From Euglena gracilis (taxonomy: Eukaryota; Euglenida; Euglenophyceae; Euglenales): 64,000 nt of DNA. Where the stretch lies: NCBI GenBank assembly GCA_039621445.1, contig CP154957.1, forward strand, positions 17,368,595-17,432,594. Direction: 5' to 3'. A program made the position numbers and the translations under genes. This document shows positions 1-12,400 of the stretch, piece by piece; position 1 is the stretch's first letter, and each line of letters starts with the position of its first letter. The notes beneath the pieces were generated by a model that worked only from the letters and a program-made list of their open reading frames with translations, did not search any database and was not told where the DNA came from.

Positions 1-380
1 AAGTGGTTGCAGAGCATTCGGAATAAAGGAAGTCGGGGGTTGCATGAGGACGCCTCCCACATAAACAGTGGCATGGTCCAAATGACCAAATTTCGGCCTG
101 GGATGAAACGCTGGACAGAAAAAAAATAGCGCAAATGCATCCTTGGGCATTTTTTGGGTATGGTATTATCAAAAACACAAAAAAAAAGACACGACGCATT
201 AGCAGGAGAAATTGAACGTTTGAGGAGGGTTCATGCACCCCAGACCCAAGCAGACCACTCCAGGATCTGTTCACACTTGTTGACAGGTGGGGGAGGGGAC
301 CCAATGGTCAAGGTAAGAGAAAAAAAAAAAAAAAAACTGCACAAACACACACTCCTGAAACCCTGGGGTTGGCGGACTGC
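1..380. other. Copy A intron, no recognised feature
   Basis: Lies between the phosphoacceptor exon and the missing last receiver exon of copy A. It contains an A-run near 320-336 and no coding signal that I can support. Confidence 0.5.
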
Positions 381-488
381 CAGGGGCAGAGCTCTCACGT
401 GGCGGGCGGCGTCAAAGCCGTCCAGCACCGGCATCTGCAGGTCCAGGACGGCGACGTCGTACGTGGCGGACTCGATGGCCTCCACTGC
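381..488 (-). CDS. Copy A exon: receiver phosphoacceptor strand
   Basis: Thirty-six codons after GGCAG|GCAGTG. Contains [19 protein letters not shown], where the Asp of LDLQMP is the receiver phosphorylation site. Same length and phase as copy B 35365-35472. The donor at 380 appears to be GC (CTG|GCAGTC), where copy B has GT. Confidence 0.9.
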
Positions 489-3400
489 CTGCCCCGGCGG
501 AGGAGCGCGTGGATGCGGGAGGTCTCCCGGAGAGTACGAACACGGTGGCACGTTGGGGGAGGTGTTCACCGAGTGACCCTGGGGGGGCACTGTTCAGGGA
601 ATTTCTTAAGGACCCTCCGGGGGGGGGGGTCCAGCTCCGGCTGGCAAAAAGCAGCTTGATCACAACCCCCCAGCTCCACCCATCAAAATGTCGAAAATGG
701 CAAAAATGTGTTAGAAAATTTGGTGGTTTCCTCGACCCAGCCCAGCCCAGCCCAGCCCCCTCCAGCCCCGGACCCCCCCCCCCCCCCCCCCCCCCCCGGG
801 GGGGTACACCAGCAGCTCAAATAGCAGCCCAGTTGGCTGGCCAGCCTGCGGCCAGCTGGCCCGGCCTCCGGCCGGGCAGGACCCAACTTTATTTCACTCG
901 ACCCCGGGGGGGGGGGGGGCTCCCAGCCCGAATTTGGGCTGCTGGCTGGATTCGGGCTGCTGGCTGGCTGGACCCCCCCGGGGGGGGGGGGTACCCTCCG
1001 GCTTAAGAAATTCCCTGGTACTGTTTCCCGGCCCAAAACACCCGCCAGGGGTGGTTCGGGACGCGGGGGGGGGGGGACGCAGGGGGGGGAACTGTGGCCC
1101 AACTACCCCCCACGTTTTCTTTGGTATCACCCAAAATTGTATGTAATTTTCCTTTGGTCGACCAAAAAATGTGCCTGGCCAAAATCCGGGACAGGGGGAC
1201 GGGGGGACGGGGGGACGCGGGGGGGGGGGGGGGACACGGGCACTTTTCACGCCAACACCACCCCCCCCCCCCGGGGTTCAACCCACCCACCCACCCAAAG
1301 CCCAAAATCGGCCGAAAACCCTTGAACACATTTTGGTGCTACCGACTGGCAAATCCACCCACACACCCCACCGTGTGCTCAGGGGGATGGCATTTCTTTT
1401 CAAGGGGATGGCACATGAGGGCACTGTTCTTCTCATTGACTAGAGGGGGGAGGAAGTTCCTCGGTACCCCTCCCCTGCCACACAACACCTCCAGACACTT
1501 GGCATTTTGGTGCTGTTGTCGAGATTTGTCGGGATTTGGCAGGAGTTGTTGGGATTTGTTGGGAATTGACGGGGTTCCACTTAGGCGGCCGAATTCGCAC
1601 TTAAGGGTTTTTCCTCTAGAATTTGCGCAATTGCGCAAATGCGCAAATTTTACGAAATTCCTGAACCCTGTACCGTGACACACGGAGAACAGATTATGAG
1701 CTGTGACACTCCTCTATTGAAGGGGATTAACTCCCAGTAGTTTGGTGGAAATGCTGCTTACCAAGTGACGCAAAGAGGGCTGAGGGTGAGATTGGTGCTG
1801 TTGTACAACAAACAGGAGAGAGGCACACACTCCTTGTTGCGATACTTGGAAATGGTGCTGACGTGCTGGCTGAACTGACTTGGATACTGCCGCCACTGGT
1901 AAGAACACACGCAGGCTCATTAGATTACACACCACAGACTACGTCAGCCAGCCGTCACGCAACTGATTTGTGTTTGTGGGCGCATTTGCGCAAATAAAAC
2001 GTAAGGCATTGAAATTAAAAATACATGTTGGTGGGCGCAAATTCGCGCATAAACAAATTTGTTGGTGTGCGCATTCGCGCAAATGTGCGCACCAACATGT
2101 TTATGTTTATTTGCTCAAAAGCGCAAATAAACGTGTATTTTTACTGTCTATGTTAAAATACACCAATGAGGACCATGACCCTACGAGGTTTTAAAACGTG
2201 ATGGGCATGTTGGTGTGCACAATTGCGCAAATAAACACAATTATGTTTGTGTGCGCATTTGCGCAAATGCGCAAATAAACATTTAATAAACCGCTTCAAA
2301 ACGATGTGTTTGAGCGAGCCTTAACGCACACAAACAAAGTTTGTTTATTTGCGCAATTGCGCAAATAAACAAAGATCAGTTGTGCGGCACCATCTCCTCG
2401 TCCGTGACAGCTGGCGAACGCAATTCCTCACGCCAACCATTGATTTGCACCACAATTATGTGGTGATGAAATTTGTGGTGAGACGTAGTGTGTAATGTTC
2501 ACTGGAACACGGCATCTGCTGGCCAAAATTTGCCTGTCTTACGTGTGTACATTTGCACTGCTGTTACCCGGCCCGAACGGCCTGTTGTTTTGGCCTCATC
2601 AGTTTGGCAGTTAAACGTCATGAATTGATGGCGTGCAAACGACCTGTGACTGTTCAACACTCTTTCTGCAGCAGTGCTTCGTTACAAGAAGACAAAATTT
2701 GGCACCTGAAATGCCCAGGGTGTGTCGGGCCGGAGTCCCGTTTCTTGATTTCTCCACCATTTTTCCCTTGAAAAACGTAAAACACACCAATTTTTGTGCA
2801 TATTTGGGAGGAGTGAGTCCCACAGCTTTGACGCCACCAATCCAGTGGTAAAGCTTCACCACTTCCTTGCACCCAAAGTAATGGGTGTTTGAGGGCTACC
2901 TTTCTCCGGCTGTTGGTTGCCATGCACTGGCACCACGTTGTCCCCCCAGTCTCACACCCCGGTGGCGGGGTGTACGTGGCCGCTAAAGCTGGGTGGTGTT
3001 GCAGCGGGGAGGTGGATGCCGGCCTGGTGGGTGCTGAAGCATCAGCAGCTGATGGGGCTGCAGCAGCGAAGCCGAGGCAGCAGGCCAGTGGCGGGGCCCT
3101 TGGGACCCAAAAATTGGTGCCGGTGGACGTGTACCATCACTGGGTGGCTGCACACCCACCTTCAGGAGATCCTCTGTCTCAACCTTTCCTGGGATCTGTC
3201 AATGGTCCAAAAACGGCACCATAACACCATATGCCGGAGGAGACGGTGTGCTCATTTGCTTTCAACCCATTCAGAAGCCATTAAAGGCAGTGGTTGGAGG
3301 GCCAAATGAAGTCGCTTTTTACTCCTCCATTGGTTGTTCATTTGCGCATTTGCGCGCATCTCGTTTTTCATTTGCGCAAATGCGCAAATAAACATAATAA

Positions 3401-6400
3401 ATTGTGCAGTTTCTTCATGCAGTTTTTTTGCGCATTTGCACCCACAAACAATGTGATGTGCGCAAATGCGCAAATAAACCACATCTGCTGCTGGTGTTTG
3501 ACAGTTATGTTTCCGTCACACCGTTCTTCTTTGTGTTTATTTGCGCATTTGCGCAAATAAACACAAAGAACATGTTTATTTGCGCATTTGCGCAAATGCG
3601 CTCATAAACATAATTTAGGTTTATTTGCGCATTTGCGCCCATAAGCTTGCGTGTTGACAAACAGTGTGACAAACCCACCAATTGGACGTCCCGTTGGTCT
3701 GCGCACTCACGGCTCCTTTGTCACGCCGTTTATCAGCAGCGTCAGTTCATGGGTACCAAAGCCCAATCCTTGAAAGACATGTCTATGTTTATTTGCGCAA
3801 TTGCGCAAATAAACATAAACATGTTGGTGCGCGCATTTGCGCAAATAAACACAAATTTGTCCTTCCAGTGTTGGGCCTCTTCCGCTGGGTTCTTTGCCAC
3901 ACAACTGGTTGTGCGGATCCTGGGTATAAGCCGGGTTGGAGACACCCGTCCCCTTCATTCCTGCGGACCCTATTTCTTCCCCTCTACGCATCCCTTGCCC
4001 ACACCCCACACTTACCCTCCTCTCCGTGCATCCTTCTCGCTGGCTTCGTCACACCACACCCAGACACCCCCGGCACTTCCTCCCTGCACTTTAACAAACA
4101 GCCCCAAAAACACCACACCAAGACGCCACAAGCTAAGCAATCCGGCAAAAACCCAGGACACACACCGCTGGCAGCTCGGGCACACCCGGGGACACAGCCG
4201 AAAGAAGCAACAAGGGCAGTAAAAAGGTCCCATTCCTTTACCGCTTTTTTTGCGTTTTTTTCAGTGTGGGCCGGCAAGGTCCCGGGAATTTCGACGTACA
4301 AAGTCCATTTTCGGACCCCCCAAAAACACCATTTTTCGCCAAAGTCCCGGGGGTCATTCCGCCGAAAACAGAATTTCGCTCATTTTTTGCACTCTCTTGT
4401 CAACGTGTTTTCAAACCCCCCTGACCTTCACAGCCGAATCAAAGAAGAATCAAAAAATTCGTAAATTTGCGCAAATGCGCAAATAAAAAGGAAAAAGCTT
4501 AAGTGCGAATTAGGCCGCCTAAGTTCCAAGGCTTGGAAACTGAAGGTGAGGTCCTGTCCAAATCATTTGGAAGGATCTGATCTCAGGCAAATGGGTTGTG
4601 GTACACCATGTGGTTGATCTATATGAAATAGAAACTTTGTCATCATCCTCTTGTCTGGGGTGTGGGGCTCATTTGGGGCAGACATACAAACTGGGCATCC
4701 AAAATGCTTCTCTTTTTGGATCTTGGGAAAACACTCTGCCTCCTCGCCCTCAAACCAACCACCGCTGACGTTCGTCTCTGACCATGGGGCTGGTGTTAAC
4801 ACAGCCCAGGTTCACCTCCACAAAGGGGGCATTATTCTGAATGCAAAGGCTCCAGACACATAATATATGGTACCATTGTCGGGGATGGTCAGCAATTATC
4901 GAAAACTGGCCTCCTCAAACGATCCTCCTTGAAGAAAATATTGGACTGCACACCATGCCCCTTGTCCAAATACTATCAGCATTTGTCTTCTCTTTGACGG
5001 GGGGGGGGGTGTTAAAAGTGTCAATGTTCATCTAAAACCAGGTGTCGTTCGGCAAAAAAAAACAGGGTTAGATTCTCCATCATAGATGCCGAGAATGTTC
5101 TAAACGTTGCCTTTGACAAAACTCACCACAGGCTGTGTCCCATTTCCCAGGAAAAGATAATTTTGTGGAGGAGTTTGCATATAACTTTTCGTTATGTTAT
5201 GCGTCTTGTGCCTCGACACCAAGGTCATCTCATAACATCCCCTTCTGCAACATAAATTTACCCATCTGCCTGCTGACAACAAGCCTGGGTCGATATTGTT
5301 GTTGGGTGAGAAAAAGTACATCTTCAATAGCACTGTCCTGCTTTTGGCACACAATGAGTTCTTTTGGCTCCAACAATGAATGCATTTGTTGACAGAGCCA
5401 TTGTCAGAACACCCTATGAATGATGGGGTAAAAAGCTATCCCCAAAGAAAAGCCAATAAACAGTAAAGCAACAGGGAAAACAAACAATCATAACATGACT
5501 ATTTAGGCAAAATTGGTAACCTTTTGGCATCACTTCTTCTTGGAAGAGGAATTTTGGAGCGTTTCAAAAACTCAAAGTAAAATTCGCCCATGCACACGCA
5601 CACACACTCACACACTCACTCCATTCACACTCACACTCACACTCACACTCACACTCACACTCACACTCACACTCACACTCACACTCACACTCACACTCAC
5701 ACTCACACTCACACTCACATATACACAGGTAAGCACACACACGCGCACACACTCACACCTCTGCCCCATTCGTCCGCACATCCACCACGCAGTCCAGGTG
5801 CTTCAGAAAGCTCTGCAGTACAGCTCGATTCACCTCCACATCAGTCGCAGCGAACGTTACAGCGACCTCCCGCGCCCAAAGACGTTCTCCTTGCTGAAGC
5901 AAGCCAGAGGTGTTGCCTACGGGCCGAAGACCGTCATATCTGCCTCATGGGCTGACTAAGAGATCATGAGGGCTGTGCCACTCGAGGCTACAGGCAGCAC
6001 GGACGTCCCTGACAGGTTTTACGCAAAGCAGAGTCCCAACCTTCGTTGAAGGTACCCACCTTCGTTGCACACAAAGGCGATTCGGGTGCGTTCGGGGCCC
6101 GGGGGCGGCGAAACAATCGCGGGCCGTCCGCCACCAGCACGCGGAGCCCCGCCAGCTCCCGCACCTTCGCCCACTGCAGCGAGGGCCGTGGGGACGTGGC
6201 TGGCGGGAGGGGCAGCAGCGGCGGCGGCGACAGTGGGACCAAGCAAGGGAGGAGGCCCTTTCCACCCACTCCACGTTTCAATTGGGAGAACCGATGCAGG
6301 ACAATCTGGGAGGACCTGGGACCCTCTGAAACAGGCCGGAAAAGGTTTGACAAAAAAACAACGTGCTAAATGTTTATGGGGTGAGAAAAAGCCTGGAAAA

Positions 6401-9400
6401 AAAAGACACGCGAAAAAGGGGAATCAATTGATTCCAGCGTGCAAGGGAAGTCTGTTCAGAAAGAAACATAAGGTTTTCACTGAAATGCACTGAATGCAGG
6501 CAAAACATGAAGACCTTCCGGATTCCTCGGTGATGTTTCCATTGAAGCACGCGGCAGCATCGCTTGCCTGAACGGTACCCACAGCGCCTCCAGCTGCCTC
6601 CGCAGGCGGCGCTGGGATATCACCGCAGGCAGCACGAAGGCCGGCGCAGCCCCTCCGGCCCGCGGGCTGGCCTCCGAGGCCGGCAGGTCCGCCACGAGGG
6701 CCCACGGAACCGGCCAGGCAGGAAGCGGGGCCGCTGGGGTCCCCGCCATAGATCCATTTAGTGACCCCTGCGGCAGGGGGGACACTTTTTCCCAGGCCCA
6801 ACCCCGCCCATGACCCTCTCGTGGGTCAACCCTCTCAAGCCCCGTTCAAAATCGGCTGGAAAGCCTCGACTCTGGAAAGCTCGAGAAGAAATCCTGCCCG
6901 GCCTTGGGTTGGGCAGGGCAGACTAACCCATGGCACATATGCACCCCAGGGGATCCAGCAGCGTAAACCCGCCCACCCACTGTCAAAACCCCACCGGTAT
7001 TCCGGTCACACCGGTGTTAGATGAATCCATGGCCCCCGCCATCAGGATGAGGTCGCAGTCGGGCGGCAGCCGTCCCGCGGTGGACAGGGAGCTGTGGTGC
7101 ACCTGGCGGGGAACGGGGTTGGACAACCGTTGCGATGGAAGGGCGACGGCACAGGACGCCAGCCCCCCCGGCATCGGCAAACGCTGGAGCAACCCGAACA
7201 CTGCCACGGCCACAGAGAGGCAACCAGGCCCGGGCTGGATTTCCCGCAGAAACACATGGAACAGAAAAGGGCAAGCTCAACGCGAGCAAAAACCAGACTG
7301 AAGACCCAAACCACACCGTCACGTCCAGGGACTCCAAGTGGTGCTGCAACAGCATGGCCCGGGTTGGCTGCTCATCCACCAGCAGCACGGCGCAGCCGGG
7401 GAAGCCTTTGCCTGGGGTCAGGGCGTTTTTTTCAGGACCCGGACGGTCATCGTCCAATAGACGTAAGATGGGGTGTCAGTATCCGCACCATTTGGGGGAC
7501 CATATGAAGCCCAGAACCGACCCCCTGGAATGTGATTCGGTCCAGCCATCCACCCACCCACCCTCCACCAGGCCTTTTTTGCCAACCCCGGGGGGGGGGG
7601 GGGAGGGGGAGTCGGGAGTGCCTGTGAGCCTGCCCAGGCAGGCACTACTACAGGGGTCGGATTTTGGCCTGTGCCCAGGCACATTCCTTTGAAAATAGGC
7701 CATTTTCGGCTCCCCGGCGCCTTTAGCGCCGGGTCTGTGCTGGGGTACTTTTGGTTGTGTGCCATACCCCCCCCCAGGGTTGGAATTTTGTGCCTTGGAG
7801 TGCCTGCCCAGGCAGGCAACCCCCCCCCCCCCCGGGGTGGGGTCGGCACCACCTTAAAAAACAGCCTGCCCTCCACCCCACTAGTGAAAAGGCTGTAAAA
7901 AGCAAAAACCCCTGGCCAGGGTGGGGCGGAGGGGGACGGCGGCCGTGAAGTGGAAGGCACTGCCCTCCCCCACGGTGGACTCCAGCCACAGCCGCCCGCC
8001 CATCGCCTCCGCCAGCATGCGGCTGATGGCGAGCCCCAGCCCCGTGCCCCCGTGCGTCCGCGTCACGCTGGCGCTGCCCTGCAAAAAAAAATGTCACGAA
8101 GATGTCACTAAATCATTCGGAACCCGGTGGCTGGTTACCTGAAGTTAGGTCTCCACACACATGTGTGCACACACAACCTGCATGCAACGGACACACATGC
8201 AGAAAACACACACAGAATACACACACACACACAGAACACGCACACGCGCGCACGCACACGCACGCACGCACGCACGCACGCAGGAATAAACAAACAGCTG
8301 GGGAAATCAGATCTAGGCCATGCCATTGCTCACCGATTCTGATCCTTCAAAAGAACAAAGAAGAATAGTTATGCAGTAGAAATGCATTTTTTCTTCGCCA
8401 AAGGCATTTGGCTTTTGACTTTCGACTGTGATCCGTCTTTGTGCCCAGATCATGCTATTGCTTAAGGTGTGTCCGATCCCACTCCGGAGGTTGTCTGACT
8501 GGCTCTTTCAGAGTGGCTGACCGGTTTTTGGCTCTGGACCCCCACCTTGGGAGGGGGCGTCCGCCAGGACTGACCAAAAGTGTCCACCCAGAATTTTTGC
8601 CACCTCCAAATTTTTGGGCCACTGATATGGAGGCAATTTGGCCGGAGCGTCCAAAATTTCCGACCCCCTCCAGAGGAGGTTGGAAGTGGGTGACAACTGC
8701 CTTTCGAAAATGAAAAGTTACCCCCCCCCCGGCGCAGGGAAATCATCGCCTTGAAAGACATGGTCGAGCACTATCTATCTATAGACTATGGCGGCCAAAT
8801 TTGATTTGAGCAAATGCCGAAAAAAAGTTGAGTTCCAGAAAAGTGTGAGTGAAACGCAGCTGGGAGCGCAGTCACACCTGGCAGTAGGGCTGGAACAGGG
8901 TCGGTGCGGCCTCTGGGGCGATGCCGACCCCAGTGTCACGCACCGTGAACTGGACACAGCCGTTGCCGCTCTGGTCGAGGTCAGCGAAGGGCCGCAGTTG
9001 CACGGACAGCACCACGGAGCCAGGGGCAGGCACCTCAGTCAGCCATCAGCGACACGCAAGTCAGAAAGCCCACTGGGCAGGAATGCCAGGGGGGTCTGGA
9101 CCAGACTTTCATTTAGCGTGCCGCGGCGAAGTTTGCCGCGGCGCAAAAAAAAAATTCTTTCCGCAGCGCACGCGGCGCACAATCGAAATTTTGCAGCGGC
9201 ACACCCGCGGCGCACCTGAAACGCTGCCGCGGCGCACCAACAACGCACCCGCGGCGCACCAATGAGGTTCCCGCGGCACATGCTTTTTTTGTTGCGGCAC
9301 AGACAGAGGATAATTAGGATGGTTATGCCGTGGCGCACGCGGCGCTGCCGCGACACATGCGGCGCTATCACGGCGCACGCGACACACAGAAAAAATCTTC

Positions 9401-12400
9401 CGCAGCGCACGCGGTCACAAAATTTCCGGTGCCGCGGCGCACGTGGCGCAGAAAAAAATTTTATGCGGCGTACAAAGTGATAGTCTGGTCTGGACCGACC
9501 CCGGGGGTACCCGGGACCCCCCAAAATCAAATTTTTGCTTCCGGCGCTTTGCCAAAAAAAATGTGTTAACGATGGCTGTCAGTAACTGAAAGGAAAGTGG
9601 GTCATTGGTGCCTGGCTGTGGGTGGTGAACTTCAGGGCGTTGGACAGCAGGTTGAGCAGCACCTGCTTGAGGCGGTGGGGGTCCCCAACAACCTCCGCGT
9701 CCTGGGGAAAAAGGCAAAGGGGTTGGAGGTACGGGACGAACCAAGTGAGGGAATGGCACATCACAAGAACAAAACCTGTACAGAAAGTCGCGTCCATCTG
9801 CACAACAGGGGAACTAAATACTTCATGTGCCTGATTTTTTCGCCATTTTTAGCCCAAATGGGGCACCTTGTCAAAGTCGCCGCCCGCTCAGCCTGCATTG
9901 ACAGGGGTTGCTAGCTTGCATCATTCAAATCTGGGGTCCAATGGTGCTCCCTGCAGTGAGCCACCACCTGCTCCCTTGCTTCGGCTGGGTTTGGTTTGCC
10001 ACACAAAAGGGGTCAGGAAAGGGAAAAACTGGTCTTATCCGGCCAGGGTATTAAATGAGAGGGGGGAGGGGGGTGGTCCCGGCCTCGGGGGTCGACCCCC
10101 CTGGGTAATTAAAAAAAAAGCACAAAATGCCAGAAATTTTTGAGGGGCTTCAAAAAGTGCCCAAAATAGCGCTTTCAGGTGATTTTTTCACCAAATTGAC
10201 AAAAACAGATGATAAAAAAATCTATATGCCGGCACCAAGACCAATTTCTGCCCGTTTTCCGTCACTTTTGTCCCAAAGCAAGCAATCCATCCGTCCAGTC
10301 ACCCTTGTGGGGACTGGGCTACAATTAAAATAAAAAAAATGGGGACAATAAGTAACATCCACAAATGGTGTAGTCCGAGCTGGAAAGATTCTGCTGGCTA
10401 GCTGGAGCCCCCTCCCCCCCCCCCCCGGGAGTCAGGAAGTGGGACACCGTCCAGTTTAAACAACTGCGTGTCACACCACAAATCTAAGCCAAAATTATAG
10501 ACATGCTGACATCGCACTACCACACGCATACTCTCTACTAGGAAGTAGTCCCCCAAAAGAGAGATACGAACTACAATTCAGCAGCACACACACACACACA
10601 CGCACGCACACAAAGACACGCACACACACACACACCTCCGCCATCTCGTAGCCCAGCTCCACGTCCCAGGACTTCCGGTCCACGGGCAGCATGGCCATCG
10701 CCTCCTCCACACACTCCCGCAGGTCGAAGGGCCTCTCCAGCTCCAGCTCCACCCGCCCCGCGTCCAGCTTGGCGAAGTCCAGGATCTGGTTCACCGTCTG
10801 CAGGTTGTGCTCCGCGCTGGTTGAGATGTGCCGCAGCCTCTCTGCCGTCCCCAAAGGACTCCTCTGCGACGCCATGGGCACCAGAGAAATGGCTACGGCG
10901 CAGTGTGGCGTGGGTCTGTGGGGGTTGTTCACCTGCACCCCTCCATTGGCTGGGGCACTCCACCGGATTTCTTTGATATCTAACCGCTTTATTTCCTCTT
11001 CGAACGTTTCCAAAGGAATTTTACACCAGGGGAAGGGGACGGGTCCCCGTACTTCCAACCCCCCGTACAGCGAGGGGGGGGGGGGTGTGGACGGGGGGCA
11101 AGGAGGGGGGTCTGTGTGGGGTCACTTTCGGGGCAATCAAATTCCCACGTTCCGGTGATACTTTGAATGGATTTTTTGAACTTGTGTTCACCCAGGGATC
11201 ACAAAGGCCTCTTGGGGGGGTCCAGTACACCATCACGCCATTCCTCCCATTCCCGGGGGTCCAAAGTTTAAATTATACTGGTTGCCGCTCACGTTTGCCT
11301 GCCACTTTTAGCACCTGAGGGATATGCTCGAGGGCGGAGATGGGGGGAGGGGCGTTGATGGTTTCAAGGGGTTTCACGATCCTCTGAGGAACCCTGTGGC
11401 TGAATCCAGGTCGTCGTTGCGGAAACGTCCCTGTTGTCAGGGAACAGCACTTTAGGAAGTTTGAAGGGGAGGTGTGACTGTTTTAATTGCCAGCCAATCA
11501 TTTTGGGGTTTCCAGGCTGGAACTGTGCCAGGGCCACAGATCCTTGGAACTCAAAAGGCTGACAACCCCAACAGAAGCAGTTGGTTAGGAAACAAGAACC
11601 AGACCCCCCAAACAGGGGTCGCTTGATCCCCGGGGGGGGGGGGGGCAGCTCAAAGGGCTGGTAGCTCACCCCCCCCTGCCCCGGACCCGGACCTGCGGAC
11701 CCCGTGGGGGTCCGCCAGCCACACCCCACCATCCCCTTCGTCTGCCTCGCATCTGGGGGGGGGGGGGGGCTGGTGTCCTGCCGGCTGGCTGTCCCCCGGC
11801 TGGAGTAGCGCGGCACAGCCCAGGATGCCGGTCAGCGGGGTGCGCAGCTCGTGGCTGACCCGGGCCACAAACTGGGTCACGCGCTGCCACTCCCCGCCAG
11901 GGGCGCAGGCGGGGGGGGTGGGGGGAGGGAACGGCCCCACGCAGCGGATTGAGAATGGGATGGATTGAGGTTGGGGGGGGGGAGTAGTTCGGAGGCCACC
12001 CGAAGGGCAAAGCAGGGTGTTCCACGCCCAGGCTTTGGGGAACCGGCAACTGCATCGGCGGAGGCAGTGGCGGGTTGTAGTCCGGCCAAAACCCCTGACT
12101 GCCCTGCAAACATGGCCGGGGTTTCCGGGGCTGCCTGGGTGGACCCGCCACAGCTGGGCGGCCGCTGCTTTCTCAGGCAGCACTCGTTTTCCGTGTGGTG
12201 TTTGGAGCGGGTGGGGGGTCACCGCCACGAATGCCGACAGCAACGGGTCTTACAGTCGCAACACGCGCGGCTCTCCTTCTCTCGCAGTGAGGCGCAGATG
12301 GGGGGTGTCGGCCCCGGGGTCCGCCCCTGTGTGCCAGCCATCCGGATGTCGGCGGCCAAGAAATGGGCGACCTGTAGGGGGTGGGGGGGGGGGGCAGAGG

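Larger units (their letters stand above)
1580..4523. mobile_element. 2.9-kb terminal-inverted-repeat element with 5-bp target duplication
   Basis: The left end begins CTTAGGCGGCCGAATTCGCA and the right end, reverse complemented, begins CTTAGGCGGCCTAATTCGCA; similarity continues about 80 bp inward. The element is flanked on both sides by TTCCA (1575-1579 and 4524-4528), which fits a 5-bp target duplication. Inside are many palindromic GCGCAAATGCGCAAATAAAC-type motifs and no transposase-like ORF, so it would be non-autonomous. It sits in the large intron of copy A. I cannot assign a superfamily. Confidence 0.82.

Noticed and set aside
3682-4464. 260-residue ORF in the 2.9-kb element as a transposase
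   Set aside because: Crosses palindromic repeats, has no catalytic motif, and overlaps equally open frames.
5611-5722. Telomeric repeat
   Set aside because: CACTCA does not match the common telomere types, is short and internal, and lies at a splice donor.
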